NCBI GenBank assembly: GCA_030043215.1
Contig: JASHYG010000434.1
Span: 1-9,298, forward strand
Direction: 5' to 3'
DNA from: Gammaproteobacteria bacterium
Lineage (GTDB): Bacteria; Pseudomonadota; Gammaproteobacteria; Steroidobacterales; Steroidobacteraceae
Length of the DNA stretch: 9,298 bases
A model generated the notes under the pieces. The model had not been told where the DNA came from and searched no databases. It worked only from the letters and a program-made list of their open reading frames with translations. Below, piece by piece: positions 1-6,083 of this stretch. Position 1 is the first letter of the stretch. Each line of letters starts with the position of its first letter. The translations under genes were made by a program, and so were the position numbers.

Positions 1-1181
1 GCCGGCGTGACTTCCCGGTCCTCGGCGGCTAGCTCGAGCTCCGTGATCGCAATGTCGGGAACCGACAGCGACCAGGGAGCCGGGGCAGCCTGCGGTGAGG
101 CAGCATTCGGTGAGGCAGCCTGAGGCGGCGCAGCCGGCGAGCTCCCCATCAGATCCGAGAAATTGAGGGTGCCGCCGGCATTGATCCAGGCGCGCAACGC
201 GCCGCCGCTCAAGCGGACCGTGCCCACTGTGAGCGAGCGCCGCGAGAGGTCGACATGCGTGTTCCTGACATCGACCAGCTTGAGATTGACGTAGTCGCTC
301 GGGGCCCTCGGAGGCTTCACCCCGAGATCGCTCACCGTGAGATCGTGTACATCGACCTGCAGGCCCCCACCGTTTCCCGTCGTGAGTGTGTAGTCGCCGT
401 TGAGAGCAATCACACCGGAGGAGATCTCGAAGTGCAGCGCGTCCCTCAGGAAGCTCCACAGCGTGCGTGCCTGCACCGCCGAGATCTGGAACTCGCCGCG
501 CGAGGCCACGGGTGCGACTGCGAGCGTTCCACTCCAATGAAAGCGCTCGCCGAGCGGCGTTGCGAAGTCGAGGACGTATTCGTTCGACGCGTTGCCGACC
601 GTGCTGAAGCCGCGCAGGTCGAAGTTGATCGGCTGCAGCGCCGCCCGGAACGGCGTGGTCCGCGACTGGTCCTCGTACGTCGAGCGGCCGTCGATCACTG
701 CCAGCCGGTCGACGAAGAGCCGCATCGGGCTCGACTTCTTCGGCGGCGGCGTGGGCGCGGGTGGGGCCGCGCTCGCGAAGGGCTTGGCGAGATCGGCGAG
801 ATTGAGCGAGCCGTCGTGCCGGACGAGTACGCGAGCGAAGGGCCCGGTGAGGACGATCTCGCCGAAGCTCGGCCCGCGGCGCCACAGGCTGGCAGCCTGC
901 AGATGGACGTGCAGCCCGGCCGCGCCGAGCATCGGCATGGAATCGGCATCCGGGAAGGAGATGTCGCGGACATCGAGCGTCAGCGTGAAAGGGTTGAAAT
1001 GGATCTCGCCCAGCGAGAGCTGACGGTGGTAATGCGCGGAGACATAGTTCTGCAGCCCGGAGCGCAGCCACCGGGGTGCGCCGACGAAGCCTGCGAGGGC
1101 GTACGCGCCGACGAGCACGGCGACCACCGCCGAGGAGATGAGGAGGCGCCTGACCCAGGGTGTTCGCAATGTGAGCTGCAC
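1..1181 (-). CDS. DUF748 (AsmA-like) envelope protein, C-terminus cut off by the window edge
   Basis: An uninterrupted frame gives 393 residues and runs off the window at position 1 without a stop. The start is GTG at 1181, the first possible start after an in-frame TAG; a TTG three codons later is an alternative. The N-terminus has a basic tip and one hydrophobic segment (about 13-34), so it is probably anchored in the inner membrane with the rest in the periplasm. Residues about 55-130 carry the DUF748 pattern: FNPFTL at 62-67, then a Gly-Pro strand and DGSLNL at 123-128. A Pro/Ala linker (138-147) precedes a second typical stretch near 155-195 with a 'DRLAVIDG' type strand. The last residues before the edge (EDREVTP) look like the same repeat starting again. 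Relatives are often about 1000 residues long, so well under half may be visible. AsmA-like proteins are linked to outer-membrane lipid transport or assembly; extending that role to this protein is inference. It follows the lipoprotein gene on the same strand by 71 bases. Confidence 0.85.
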   Translation of the reverse strand, partial: MQLTLRTPWVRRLLISSAVVAVLVGAYALAGFVGAPRWLRSGLQNYVSAHYHRQLSLGEIHFNPFTLTLDVRDISFPDADSMPMLGAAGLHVHLQAASLWRRGPSFGEIVLTGPFARVLVRHDGSLNLADLAKPFASAAPPAPTPPPKKSSPMRLFVDRLAVIDGRSTYEDQSRTTPFRAALQPINFDLRGFSTVGNASNEYVLDFATPLGERFHWSGTLAVAPVASRGEFQISAVQARTLWSFLRDALHFEISSGVIALNGDYTLTTGNGGGLQVDVHDLTVSDLGVKPPRAPSDYVNLKLVDVRNTHVDLSRRSLTVGTVRLSGGALRAWINAGGTLNFSDLMGSSPAAPPQAASPNAASPQAAPAPWSLSVPDIAITELELAAEDREVTP

Positions 1182-1185
1182 TGCA

Positions 1186-1206
1186 GTAGGCCCCCAACGC
1201 TCCTAC
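1186..1206 (-). promoter_or_regulatory. Small hairpin covering the Shine-Dalgarno-like site before the DUF748 gene
   Basis: On the minus strand GTAGG (1206-1202) can pair with CCTAC (1190-1186) across an 11-base loop. The only Shine-Dalgarno-like purine run, TAGGAG, lies partly in the stem and is about 18 bases from the GTG, which is farther than usual; a G-rich run in the loop is nearer. The stem is only five pairs, so a translation-control role is weakly supported. Confidence 0.2.
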
Positions 1207-1252
1207 GCCAGAGCTTAGAGTACCACCGGCGAGCGAGTCCGGGTGGGAAGGG

Positions 1253-2410
1253 TTAGGGCTCGCCCAAAGGCCCCGCGCGCACGGTATCCCAGTCATCGGG
1301 TGCGATGGGCTGCCACGTTTCCGCAATGGTGCTGTCAACCGGAACGGCGGGCCGCAGCGGAACGTTCGGGGTCGCCGTGAACAGTCCTATCGAGAACCGG
1401 CCCGCCTTCGTCGCGCGGGTCTTCCGTCCCCAATCCGCGAATGCGGTCGCCGCCTGGGGCGAGTCGAAGATCGCGCGTATCGGTCCGATGCGGCCATCGT
1501 CCAGCGCGAGCCACGCGGTGCGCCCTTCGTTGAGCTCGGAGAGCCCAAGATCCCAGAGCGGGGCGCGTGCTTCTTCCTTGCTGACGAGGGTCCCGCTCGT
1601 CTCGACCATGCAGCGCCAGCCGGGGGCGCCTTCCCGCTGCAACGAGTAGTCCAGCGTGACTATCGCATCGATGCCGTCGATGCCCGGCGGATGCCGCACG
1701 GGCACCAGCTGAATGTCCACGTCGCGCGGCGCGACCGCCGCGCCCCCAGCCTTCCACAATTGCGAGATGTGAACCACCGCCTCGTCAACCGCAACGCCGC
1801 CCGGTGTGACGGTCAAATCGAGCACGACCGTTCCGAACAGATTCGCGTGCCGCAACGCGGTTCGAGTGACGGTAATCTCGCCGGGCGACAACTCGACGTT
1901 CACGATCTCCTGTCGGTGCCTGCGCTTGCTTGCTACGAGTGCCTGACTGGACGGTGAGAATTCCATCGAGCTCAAGTCGGTCACCAGGCGAGTCGCGGCG
2001 GCGAAGGTGCCGCCGAAGGAGCGAATGGACAGCCTGCTCCAGGTCATCCGGGTGCGGGGGGCGAGATCCTCCGGCCCCGTCGAGAGGATGATGCGTCGTG
2101 CCAAGGTGCCGAGGGTACGAGGCGCGCCGTCGCTCGAGCTTTGCGACGGAGTCGGTAGCGGCACCGTCATTTCAGCGAGCCGCGCCAGGGGCGGGGAGCC
2201 GTCGGGGCAGGTCTCGGTGACCGGGGCGCCCGATGATTCGGGCCGCGATGACCAGGAGCCGCATCCGGCAACCGCGAGGGTGACCACAGCCCAGACTGCT
2301 GCGAATGTCGCGATGCCGACCGTGCCGCTCGGTTGCGGACGCGCCGACGTTGGGGGTCGGGAGCGAGCCGGATTCGGTCGGTGCCTCGGCGCTCCGGTCC
2401 GTCGAATCAT
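1253..2410 (-). CDS. Predicted lipoprotein of unknown family, divergent from the BlaI-type repressor
   Basis: The 385-residue product has an Arg/Pro-rich N-terminus (1-30), a hydrophobic segment (about 31-48) and a lipobox-like VAGC ending at Cys50. This predicts a signal peptidase II lipoprotein in the cell envelope. A Ser/Pro-rich stretch (51-98) follows, then a mostly beta-looking region to the end, with VVLDLTVTPGG (195-205) and VTLDYSLQREG (251-261). I do not recognise the family and see no catalytic motif. ATG at 2410 was chosen; an in-frame TTG at 2422 would add four residues. The n-region before the hydrophobic segment is unusually long, but no later in-frame start retains the signal sequence. 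Neither start has a clear Shine-Dalgarno site. The gene is transcribed away from the BlaI-type repressor and the palindrome at 2435-2468 lies between them, so control by that repressor is likely but inferred. The DUF748 gene follows 71 bases downstream and may be co-transcribed. Confidence 0.8.
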   Translation of the reverse strand: MIRRTGAPRHRPNPARSRPPTSARPQPSGTVGIATFAAVWAVVTLAVAGCGSWSSRPESSGAPVTETCPDGSPPLARLAEMTVPLPTPSQSSSDGAPRTLGTLARRIILSTGPEDLAPRTRMTWSRLSIRSFGGTFAAATRLVTDLSSMEFSPSSQALVASKRRHRQEIVNVELSPGEITVTRTALRHANLFGTVVLDLTVTPGGVAVDEAVVHISQLWKAGGAAVAPRDVDIQLVPVRHPPGIDGIDAIVTLDYSLQREGAPGWRCMVETSGTLVSKEEARAPLWDLGLSELNEGRTAWLALDDGRIGPIRAIFDSPQAATAFADWGRKTRATKAGRFSIGLFTATPNVPLRPAVPVDSTIAETWQPIAPDDWDTVRAGPLGEP

Positions 2411-2415
2411 GGACG

Positions 2416-2445
2416 TTGCCAATCGCGGAAATTAATGCTACTAAT
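2416..2445 (+). promoter_or_regulatory. Candidate promoter of the BlaI-type repressor gene
   Basis: TTGCCA at 2416-2421 resembles a -35 box. TACTAAT at 2439-2445 is a weaker -10 candidate with 17 or 18 bases of spacing. Transcription would start near 2451, leaving a short leader before the ATG at 2473. The -10 candidate lies inside the palindrome, as expected for an autoregulated repressor. On the opposite strand TTGGTA (2459-2454) and CATTAA (2437-2432), 16 bases apart, could serve the lipoprotein gene. These are visual matches only. Confidence 0.4.
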
Positions 2446-2468
2446 GGTAGCACTACCAATCGTAGCAT
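2435..2468. promoter_or_regulatory. 34-bp nested inverted repeat, probable BlaI-type operator
   Basis: The left half, ATGCTACTAATGGTAGC (2435-2451), and the reverse complement of the right half, ATGCTACGATTGGTAGT, match at 14 of 17 positions around a centre at 2451.5. The outer arms ATGCTAC/GTAGCAT and inner arms GGTAG/CTACC are each perfect. BlaI/MecI-family repressors bind palindromes containing TAC/GTA steps, so this is the obvious binding site. Its position in the divergent promoter region would let one bound protein silence both directions. It ends four bases before the repressor ATG. Confidence 0.75.
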
Positions 2469-2472
2469 AATC

Positions 2473-2856
2473 ATGGGTCACGACATAGGCGATTTGGGTG
2501 AGCTCGAGCGCGAGGTCCTGAGGCTCGTCTGGCGGCAGGACCGCGCAACGGCCGAAAGCGTCCGCAGCGATCTGGCGAAGTCGCTCAAGGAGTCGACGGT
2601 GCGCACGGTCTTGCGGCGACTCGAAGGCAAGGGACTGCTCACGCACTCCGTGGAGGGCCGGACGTACGTCTATCGCGCCGCCGAGGCACGCGGCCGTGCG
2701 GCCGCTCGGGCCGTCAAGCGCATCGCAGACTGGTTTTGCAATGGGTCGGTGGAGGAAGTCCTCGTCGGGCTCGTCGATTCGGAGGTGCTCGGTCGCAGAG
2801 AGCTGCAGCGGCTCGCCGACAAGATCGCCAAGGCGAAGGGAATGGGGCGGGCATGA
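2473..2856 (+). CDS. BlaI/MecI-family winged-helix repressor
   Basis: The 127-residue product matches the usual size and layout of BlaI/MecI/CopY repressors. A winged helix-turn-helix spans about residues 7-70, with the recognition-helix signature STVRTVLRRLEGKGLL (41-56) and a wing at GRTYVYRA (62-69). A C-terminal dimerisation region (about 75-120) shows the family pattern of FCNGSVEEVL followed by a helix containing ELQRLADKI. The start is the ATG at 2473, which gives the standard N-terminus; the open frame extends upstream but that part is not conserved-looking. No Shine-Dalgarno site is visible, and a TTG at 2494 is a less likely alternative. Family members dimerise on a palindrome and are inactivated when a membrane M56 peptidase triggers their cleavage. 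Such a peptidase follows here with an ATGA overlap, so the two should be translated together. Nothing visible identifies the target as a beta-lactamase. Confidence 0.93.
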   Translation: MGHDIGDLGELEREVLRLVWRQDRATAESVRSDLAKSLKESTVRTVLRRLEGKGLLTHSVEGRTYVYRAAEARGRAAARAVKRIADWFCNGSVEEVLVGLVDSEVLGRRELQRLADKIAKAKGMGRA

Positions 2857-4064
2857 TCGCTCTCGCCGTGGACTCGGCACTTCGAACGCTGCTCGTCGCG
2901 GGAGTCGCTGGTCTGGTGCTCGGCACGTTACGGGTGCGGAATCCATACGTTCTCAAGACGCTTTGGACCGCGGTGCTCGGCGTAGGGCTACTTATCCCGC
3001 TCTTTCTGCACTGCCGGATCATCACGGCGCCGATCTCCTCGGTCGTGCTGCCCGCAATTTCAATCGCGAGCCCGGTCGCGTCTGTCCCGCCGACGTCCCG
3101 GAGTGTCCTCGAGGCTGTGTACGCAGCCGTTGCGCTCATGCTGCTTGGCAGATTGGCACTCGGAATAGGGCGGATGTTTCTCGTGCGGCGGCACGCTGTG
3201 CGGGTCGAGCGACGCTGGGTCGGATGTCAAGATGTGAGGAAGACGGCAAGGCTCGCGAGTCCCGTCACCTTCGGCTCGACCATCCTGCTGCCGGCGGATT
3301 ATCCGAGCTGGCCCAGGGCGAAGCGGAGCGCGGTACTGGTCCACGAGAAGGCTCACGTCGAACAGCGGGATTGCTACATTCAATGGCTTGCGCTGGTGCA
3401 CGCGGCGGTGTTCTGGTTCAGTCCCTTCGCGTGGTGGCTGTCGCGCCATCTGGCTGCGCTCGCCGAGCAGACGAGCGACGAGGCCGTGCTACGGGAGAAC
3501 GCCGACAGGACGGTCTACGCCTCGCTGCTGCTCGAGTTCGCGCGGGCGCGCGCCGGGACCCGACCGGCCGTCGCGATGTCCGGTGGCGGTGTGGCGCGGC
3601 GCATCGAGCGGATCATTTCCGGCTCACCTCTCAGCGCCGGGATCTCGGCCTGGAAGAAGGCGGCTCTCGTTGGCGCGTTGCTGCCGACCATGGTGTGGGC
3701 CGCGAGCTCTTGGGGCCCGAGCATGACCCAGCCGGGCTTGTATCGGATCGCGGAGCCGGAAAGCGACGCGTCGCGCTCCGCTCAAGCATCCGCGGGTCCG
3801 CCGACGGTTGCATCGTGGGGCGAGCTGGATCGTTATTACCCGCGGGCGGCGCAGCGCGCCGGCATCGAAGGCTCCGTCCGGGTCGCCGTGACGCTCGATC
3901 GGGCCGGGCGCCCGACCCATGTTGTGGTTCTGTCGGAGCAGCCGGCCGGGTACGGCTTCGGAGCCGCAGCATCGCTCGCGGCGGGCACGGCGTTCCGCTA
4001 CCGCAATCCGTCGAGCCACGTGGCGCAGCTGGTCCTCAACGTCAAGTTTGCGCTGAGTCATTGA
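2853..4064 (+). CDS. BlaR1-like M56 membrane metallopeptidase with C-terminal TonB-like domain
   Basis: The 403-residue protein starts at the ATG overlapping the repressor stop, preceded by a G-rich Shine-Dalgarno region. Hydrophobic segments lie at about 8-26, 36-56, 88-108, 175-196 and 268-286. The zinc-peptidase motif HEKAH is at 164-168, followed by VEQRD. Glu205 with Asp209 in AEQTSDEAVL fits the third-ligand region of M56 peptidases. After the last membrane segment comes a linker (287-320), then a TonB C-terminal-like domain (about 322-403). Its family signatures are YYPRAAQRAGIEGSV (328-342), DRAGRP (349-354) and the AGYGFGAAA stretch (365-373). In classical BlaR1 the outer domain is a penicillin-binding sensor; that domain is absent, so beta-lactam sensing is not supported. 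The likely role is to detect an envelope signal and trigger cleavage of the coupled BlaI-type repressor. The signal is unknown, and contact with an outer-membrane receptor is a hypothesis. Confidence 0.92.
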   Translation: MIALAVDSALRTLLVAGVAGLVLGTLRVRNPYVLKTLWTAVLGVGLLIPLFLHCRIITAPISSVVLPAISIASPVASVPPTSRSVLEAVYAAVALMLLGRLALGIGRMFLVRRHAVRVERRWVGCQDVRKTARLASPVTFGSTILLPADYPSWPRAKRSAVLVHEKAHVEQRDCYIQWLALVHAAVFWFSPFAWWLSRHLAALAEQTSDEAVLRENADRTVYASLLLEFARARAGTRPAVAMSGGGVARRIERIISGSPLSAGISAWKKAALVGALLPTMVWAASSWGPSMTQPGLYRIAEPESDASRSAQASAGPPTVASWGELDRYYPRAAQRAGIEGSVRVAVTLDRAGRPTHVVVLSEQPAGYGFGAAASLAAGTAFRYRNPSSHVAQLVLNVKFALSH

Positions 4065-4091
4065 GGCGCGACCCGAGCTCGCCGCTGGCGC

Positions 4092-4122
4092 CTCCTTGCA
4101 GCCGGTGACTCTTTGCAGCCGG
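4092..4122 (+). repeat. Two direct repeats (14 bp, 17-bp period) upstream of the PadR-type gene
   Basis: CTCCTTGCAGCCGG (4092-4105) is repeated as CTCTTTGCAGCCGG (4109-4122), with one mismatch and a three-base spacer. The second copy overlaps the candidate -35 region of the PadR operon. It could be an activator site or a chance duplication. Confidence 0.45.
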
Positions 4123-4140
4123 CGCGGCCGGGAGTACTAT
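4112..4140 (+). promoter_or_regulatory. Candidate promoter of the PadR operon
   Basis: TTTGCA (4112-4117) and TACTAT (4135-4140) are separated by 17 bases and match the -35 and -10 consensus at four of six positions each. The start site would fall near 4147, inside the palindrome that follows and upstream of the ribosome binding site GAGGAG at 4161-4166. Confidence 0.4.
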
Positions 4141-4161
4141 ACCTCGTACTTCGATGTATAG
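4137..4161. promoter_or_regulatory. 25-bp palindrome, probable PadR operator
   Basis: CTATACCTCGTA (4137-4148) and TTCGATGTATAG (4150-4161) form an inverted repeat with 10 of 12 matching pairs around C4149. The outer arms CTATAC/GTATAG are perfect. The site overlaps the candidate -10 and start site and touches the Shine-Dalgarno sequence, the usual place for autorepression by a PadR-family protein. Binding is inferred. Confidence 0.65.
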
Positions 4162-4172
4162 AGGAGCCGCGC

Positions 4173-4511
4173 ATGGGCGACGCCAAGGCCTTGCTGATGT
4201 CCGGAGTTCCGGAGCTGCTGATCCTGCGGCTGCTCGCGGAGCGCGAGATGTACGGGTACGAGCTCGCGCGGGCCGTTCGCGCGGTCACGCGGGAGGCCAT
4301 CTCCCTCGGTGAGGGTGTCCTGTACCCCGCGCTGCATTCCCTCGAGCTGTCCGGTCTGCTTCGAGCGCGCCGGCGGCAGGTGGGGGGACGGACGCGGGTC
4401 TACTACAACGTCACCGCCAAAGGCCGGCGGCGCCTGGAATATCTGACCTCCCACTGGCGGCGAATCGCAACGGCTGTGGAGGCGGCGCTCGCCGGTCCAC
4501 AACATGCGTAG
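4173..4511 (+). CDS. PadR-family transcriptional regulator
   Basis: The 112-residue protein has the PadR winged-helix layout: GVPELLILRLLAEREMYGYEL (11-31, given in the family as leucine-rich helix then YGYEL), the signature GVLYPALHSLELSGLL (48-63), and a wing with RVYYNVTAKGRRRL (75-88). It is short, as expected for the compact PadR subfamily that lacks a long C-terminal dimerisation arm. ATG at 4173 follows GAGGAG by six bases, a strong ribosome site; the frame stays open upstream but lacks such a site. PadR proteins are repressors relieved by a ligand or a protein partner. The next gene overlaps the end of this one by eight bases and encodes a HAAS-domain membrane protein, a partnership that recurs in many bacteria. 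The palindrome at 4137-4161 suggests autoregulation. Confidence 0.93.
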   Translation: MGDAKALLMSGVPELLILRLLAEREMYGYELARAVRAVTREAISLGEGVLYPALHSLELSGLLRARRRQVGGRTRVYYNVTAKGRRRLEYLTSHWRRIATAVEAALAGPQHA

Positions 4512-5223
4512 GCCCCAGTTCTCTGCTCTGCGGGAGCGGCTACTGCGGGCGGGGGTGGCGCCTCGCGCCGTCCGCCGCACCATTGCCGAGCTCGAGGATC
4601 ACTTCGACGATGTTCGGAGGGAGCTCGAAGCAGGAGGCCTCGACCCCAAGGACGCTCGATCCCAGGCGTATGCGCGAATGGGATCGGAGGAGGCCATCGT
4701 CGCGAGCACGCTCGCAAGGCCGGAGCTCATGTCGTGGGCGCGGCGGTGGCCCGCCGTGGCTTTCGCGCTCCTGCCTGCGCCGGCATTCGCAGCGTCGTTC
4801 GTCGGCTCGATCGCTGTGATCGCCTGCCTTGGCCATCTCGCCCACAGCTGGCTCGGTGTCGGACTCGGTCGTTCGCCGGGTTTGCAGCTGTTCAGCCGGT
4901 GCTTTGCGCTGTGGATCCTCTGGGCGCTGCCGACCGCTGCGGCGGCAGTCTGTACTTATGCCGCATGGCGGAGGCGCATCTCCCTGCTCTGGCCGGCGGT
5001 CGGGATTGTGCTGGTCGGTGTTCTCGGGTCGCTCACCAACTTCGGCGTGCAGTGGGGGACCGCAACGTCGCGCACCGCCATCAGCGCCGGAATCGGCATC
5101 TCCACGGGCCATCTGCTCCCGCCGCTCGTTCGCGCCGCATCGACGGTGGGGCTCGCGTTGCTCATCTACGCAGGATGCTGGCTGGCGAGCAGGCGCGCGG
5201 AGGAAGCTGGCTCCGAGGGGTGA
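4504..5223 (+). CDS. HAAS-domain (permease-prefix-like) integral membrane protein
   Basis: The 239-residue product begins with a charged helical domain (about 5-75). Its pattern, ELEDHFDDVRRELEAGGLDP (29-48) then A..QAYARMGSEE (51-63), is that of HAAS/DUF1700-like or 'permease prefix' domains. These domains are repeatedly found next to PadR regulators and are thought to relay signals to them. At least four hydrophobic segments follow, roughly 84-110, 133-152, 160-178 and 208-228. No enzyme or transporter motif is visible. The ATG at 4504 lies inside the PadR gene, eight bases before the end of its stop codon, so translation is probably coupled. The inferred role is a membrane sensor or anchor controlling the PadR protein; the membrane half itself is not recognised. 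Confidence 0.8.
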   Translation: MRRPQFSALRERLLRAGVAPRAVRRTIAELEDHFDDVRRELEAGGLDPKDARSQAYARMGSEEAIVASTLARPELMSWARRWPAVAFALLPAPAFAASFVGSIAVIACLGHLAHSWLGVGLGRSPGLQLFSRCFALWILWALPTAAAAVCTYAAWRRRISLLWPAVGIVLVGVLGSLTNFGVQWGTATSRTAISAGIGISTGHLLPPLVRAASTVGLALLIYAGCWLASRRAEEAGSEG

Positions 5224-5900
5224 GACTCCATCCGAGGACCGCTCGCGCCGCGATCGGTCTGCTCATCCTGGCCGCCCACGCCGGCGCGGTCCTTCTGCTT
5301 TGCATTCCGCACCGGGCTCGAGACCGTGCGGCGGTCGCCGAGAACGCAGTCCCCGTGTACATCACGCTGTCGGCGCGGGACCTGGCGCGGGACTTGGCGC
5401 GGCACGAAGTCGGTGGCGAGCGGGTCGAAGCGCGTCCCTCGAGTCTTCTGCGCTCGGGCGCTTCCCGCATCAGGCATCACCGAGCGCCGTTTCTCACTCC
5501 ACGATTGGCGGCGCCGAGCCGCGCCCTCGAGCCGGCAAGACACCCTCTGGCCCTGATCGACTGGGATGCGGAAGCCGCGCAGGCGGCGCAGCGCGAGGTT
5601 GCGGCAGAGGAGGCTGCGCAGCGACGGGCGGCCGCGCTGACCCGGCGTGACGCCGTCTCCGCAGCGATCTCCGCATCGCTTCGCCCGCCACCTCCTGCGA
5701 GTCCGCCGTTCCCGTGGGCGCCGCCTCGCGTCCAGGTGCAGGGTCTCGGAGTTGTCGTGCGGCTCAACGACCACTGCATCGTCATCATTTCGGTTATGGT
5801 GGTGTTGGGGGGCTGCGCGATCGGCAAGATCGAGCCTCGCGGAGATCTCTTCGCGCACATGCACGATGCCCGAGACCCGACGGACTCTGCGTTGCCGTAG
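5220..5900 (+). CDS. Unrecognised membrane-anchored protein, third gene of the PadR operon
   Basis: GTG at 5220 overlaps the upstream stop as GTGA, which sets the start; the frame is open far upstream but that part overlaps the HAAS gene. The product is 226 residues. It has a basic tip, one membrane segment (about 10-30) and a periplasmic-looking remainder. VPVYITLS (44-51) suggests a short strand, followed by a duplicated DLAR pair (54-61), an Ala/Glu/Arg-rich probable helix (115-142) and a proline-rich stretch (155-169). The C-terminal part reads VVVRLNDHC (178-186), a hydrophobic run with a second cysteine at 199, then AIGKIEPRGDLFAHM (200-214). This last segment looks like the conserved core. 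The basic tip, anchor and proline stretch recall TonB-like proteins, but there is no TonB C-terminal domain. I do not recognise the family. Tight coupling to the PadR and HAAS genes suggests it is part of, or the output of, that switch. Confidence 0.75.
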   Translation: MRLHPRTARAAIGLLILAAHAGAVLLLCIPHRARDRAAVAENAVPVYITLSARDLARDLARHEVGGERVEARPSSLLRSGASRIRHHRAPFLTPRLAAPSRALEPARHPLALIDWDAEAAQAAQREVAAEEAAQRRAAALTRRDAVSAAISASLRPPPPASPPFPWAPPRVQVQGLGVVVRLNDHCIVIISVMVVLGGCAIGKIEPRGDLFAHMHDARDPTDSALP

Positions 5901-5964
5901 CGCTGCGGACCGCTCGACGCCACAGCGCCCGGGAATCGCCGTCCGGAGTGATCGGTAGGCGTCG

Positions 5965-5993
5965 CGGACAGGCCGCGGACATCCTGGTAGAGT
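5965..5993 (+). promoter_or_regulatory. Candidate promoter of the exporter gene
   Basis: CGGACA (5965-5970) and TAGAGT (5988-5993) are 17 bases apart, each matching four of six consensus positions, and TGG just before the second box makes an extended -10. It would give a leader of about 85 bases before the TTG at 6084. This is a visual match only. Confidence 0.35.
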
Positions 5994-6012
5994 GAATCAC
6001 GGCCGCGGGCGA

Positions 6013-6040
6013 GGCGGCCGACGTGCTTGCCGCGGCCGCC
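6013..6040 (+). promoter_or_regulatory. GC-only stem-loop in the exporter leader
   Basis: GGCGGCCG (6013-6020) pairs perfectly with CGGCCGCC (6033-6040) across a 12-base loop, and an alternative pairing exists between 6001-6008 and 6030-6037. No T-run follows, so it is not a standard terminator. It might influence translation of the exporter, or reflect GC-rich sequence only. The rest of the 183-base gap (5901-6083) shows nothing else apart from the candidate promoter. Confidence 0.3.
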
Positions 6041-6083
6041 CGGTCCGGCGCCCGCCCGCCCGATACGAGAGTCGAGGTCCCCG

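Noticed and set aside
91..134. Short GAGGCAGC repeats inside the DUF748 gene
   Set aside because: They encode an Ala/Pro/Gln/Ser linker, which commonly produces such low-complexity DNA.
255..1256. Long plus-strand open frame of 333 codons
   Set aside because: It is antisense to the DUF748 gene, has an Arg/Glu-rich composition typical of GC-rich shadow frames, and shows no recognisable motif.
2853..4064. Calling the M56 gene blaR1 and the locus a beta-lactam resistance system
   Set aside because: The penicillin-binding sensor domain is missing and no beta-lactamase or penicillin-binding protein gene is in the window.
4065..4091. Possible terminator after the M56 gene (GGCGC/GCGCC arms)
   Set aside because: The stem is five pairs with an 18-base loop and no T-run follows.
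2696..4108. 470-codon plus-strand open frame over the M56 gene
   Set aside because: It overlaps the peptidase in another frame and is Arg/Gly-rich without motifs. The HEKAH and TonB signatures are in the frame starting at 2853.
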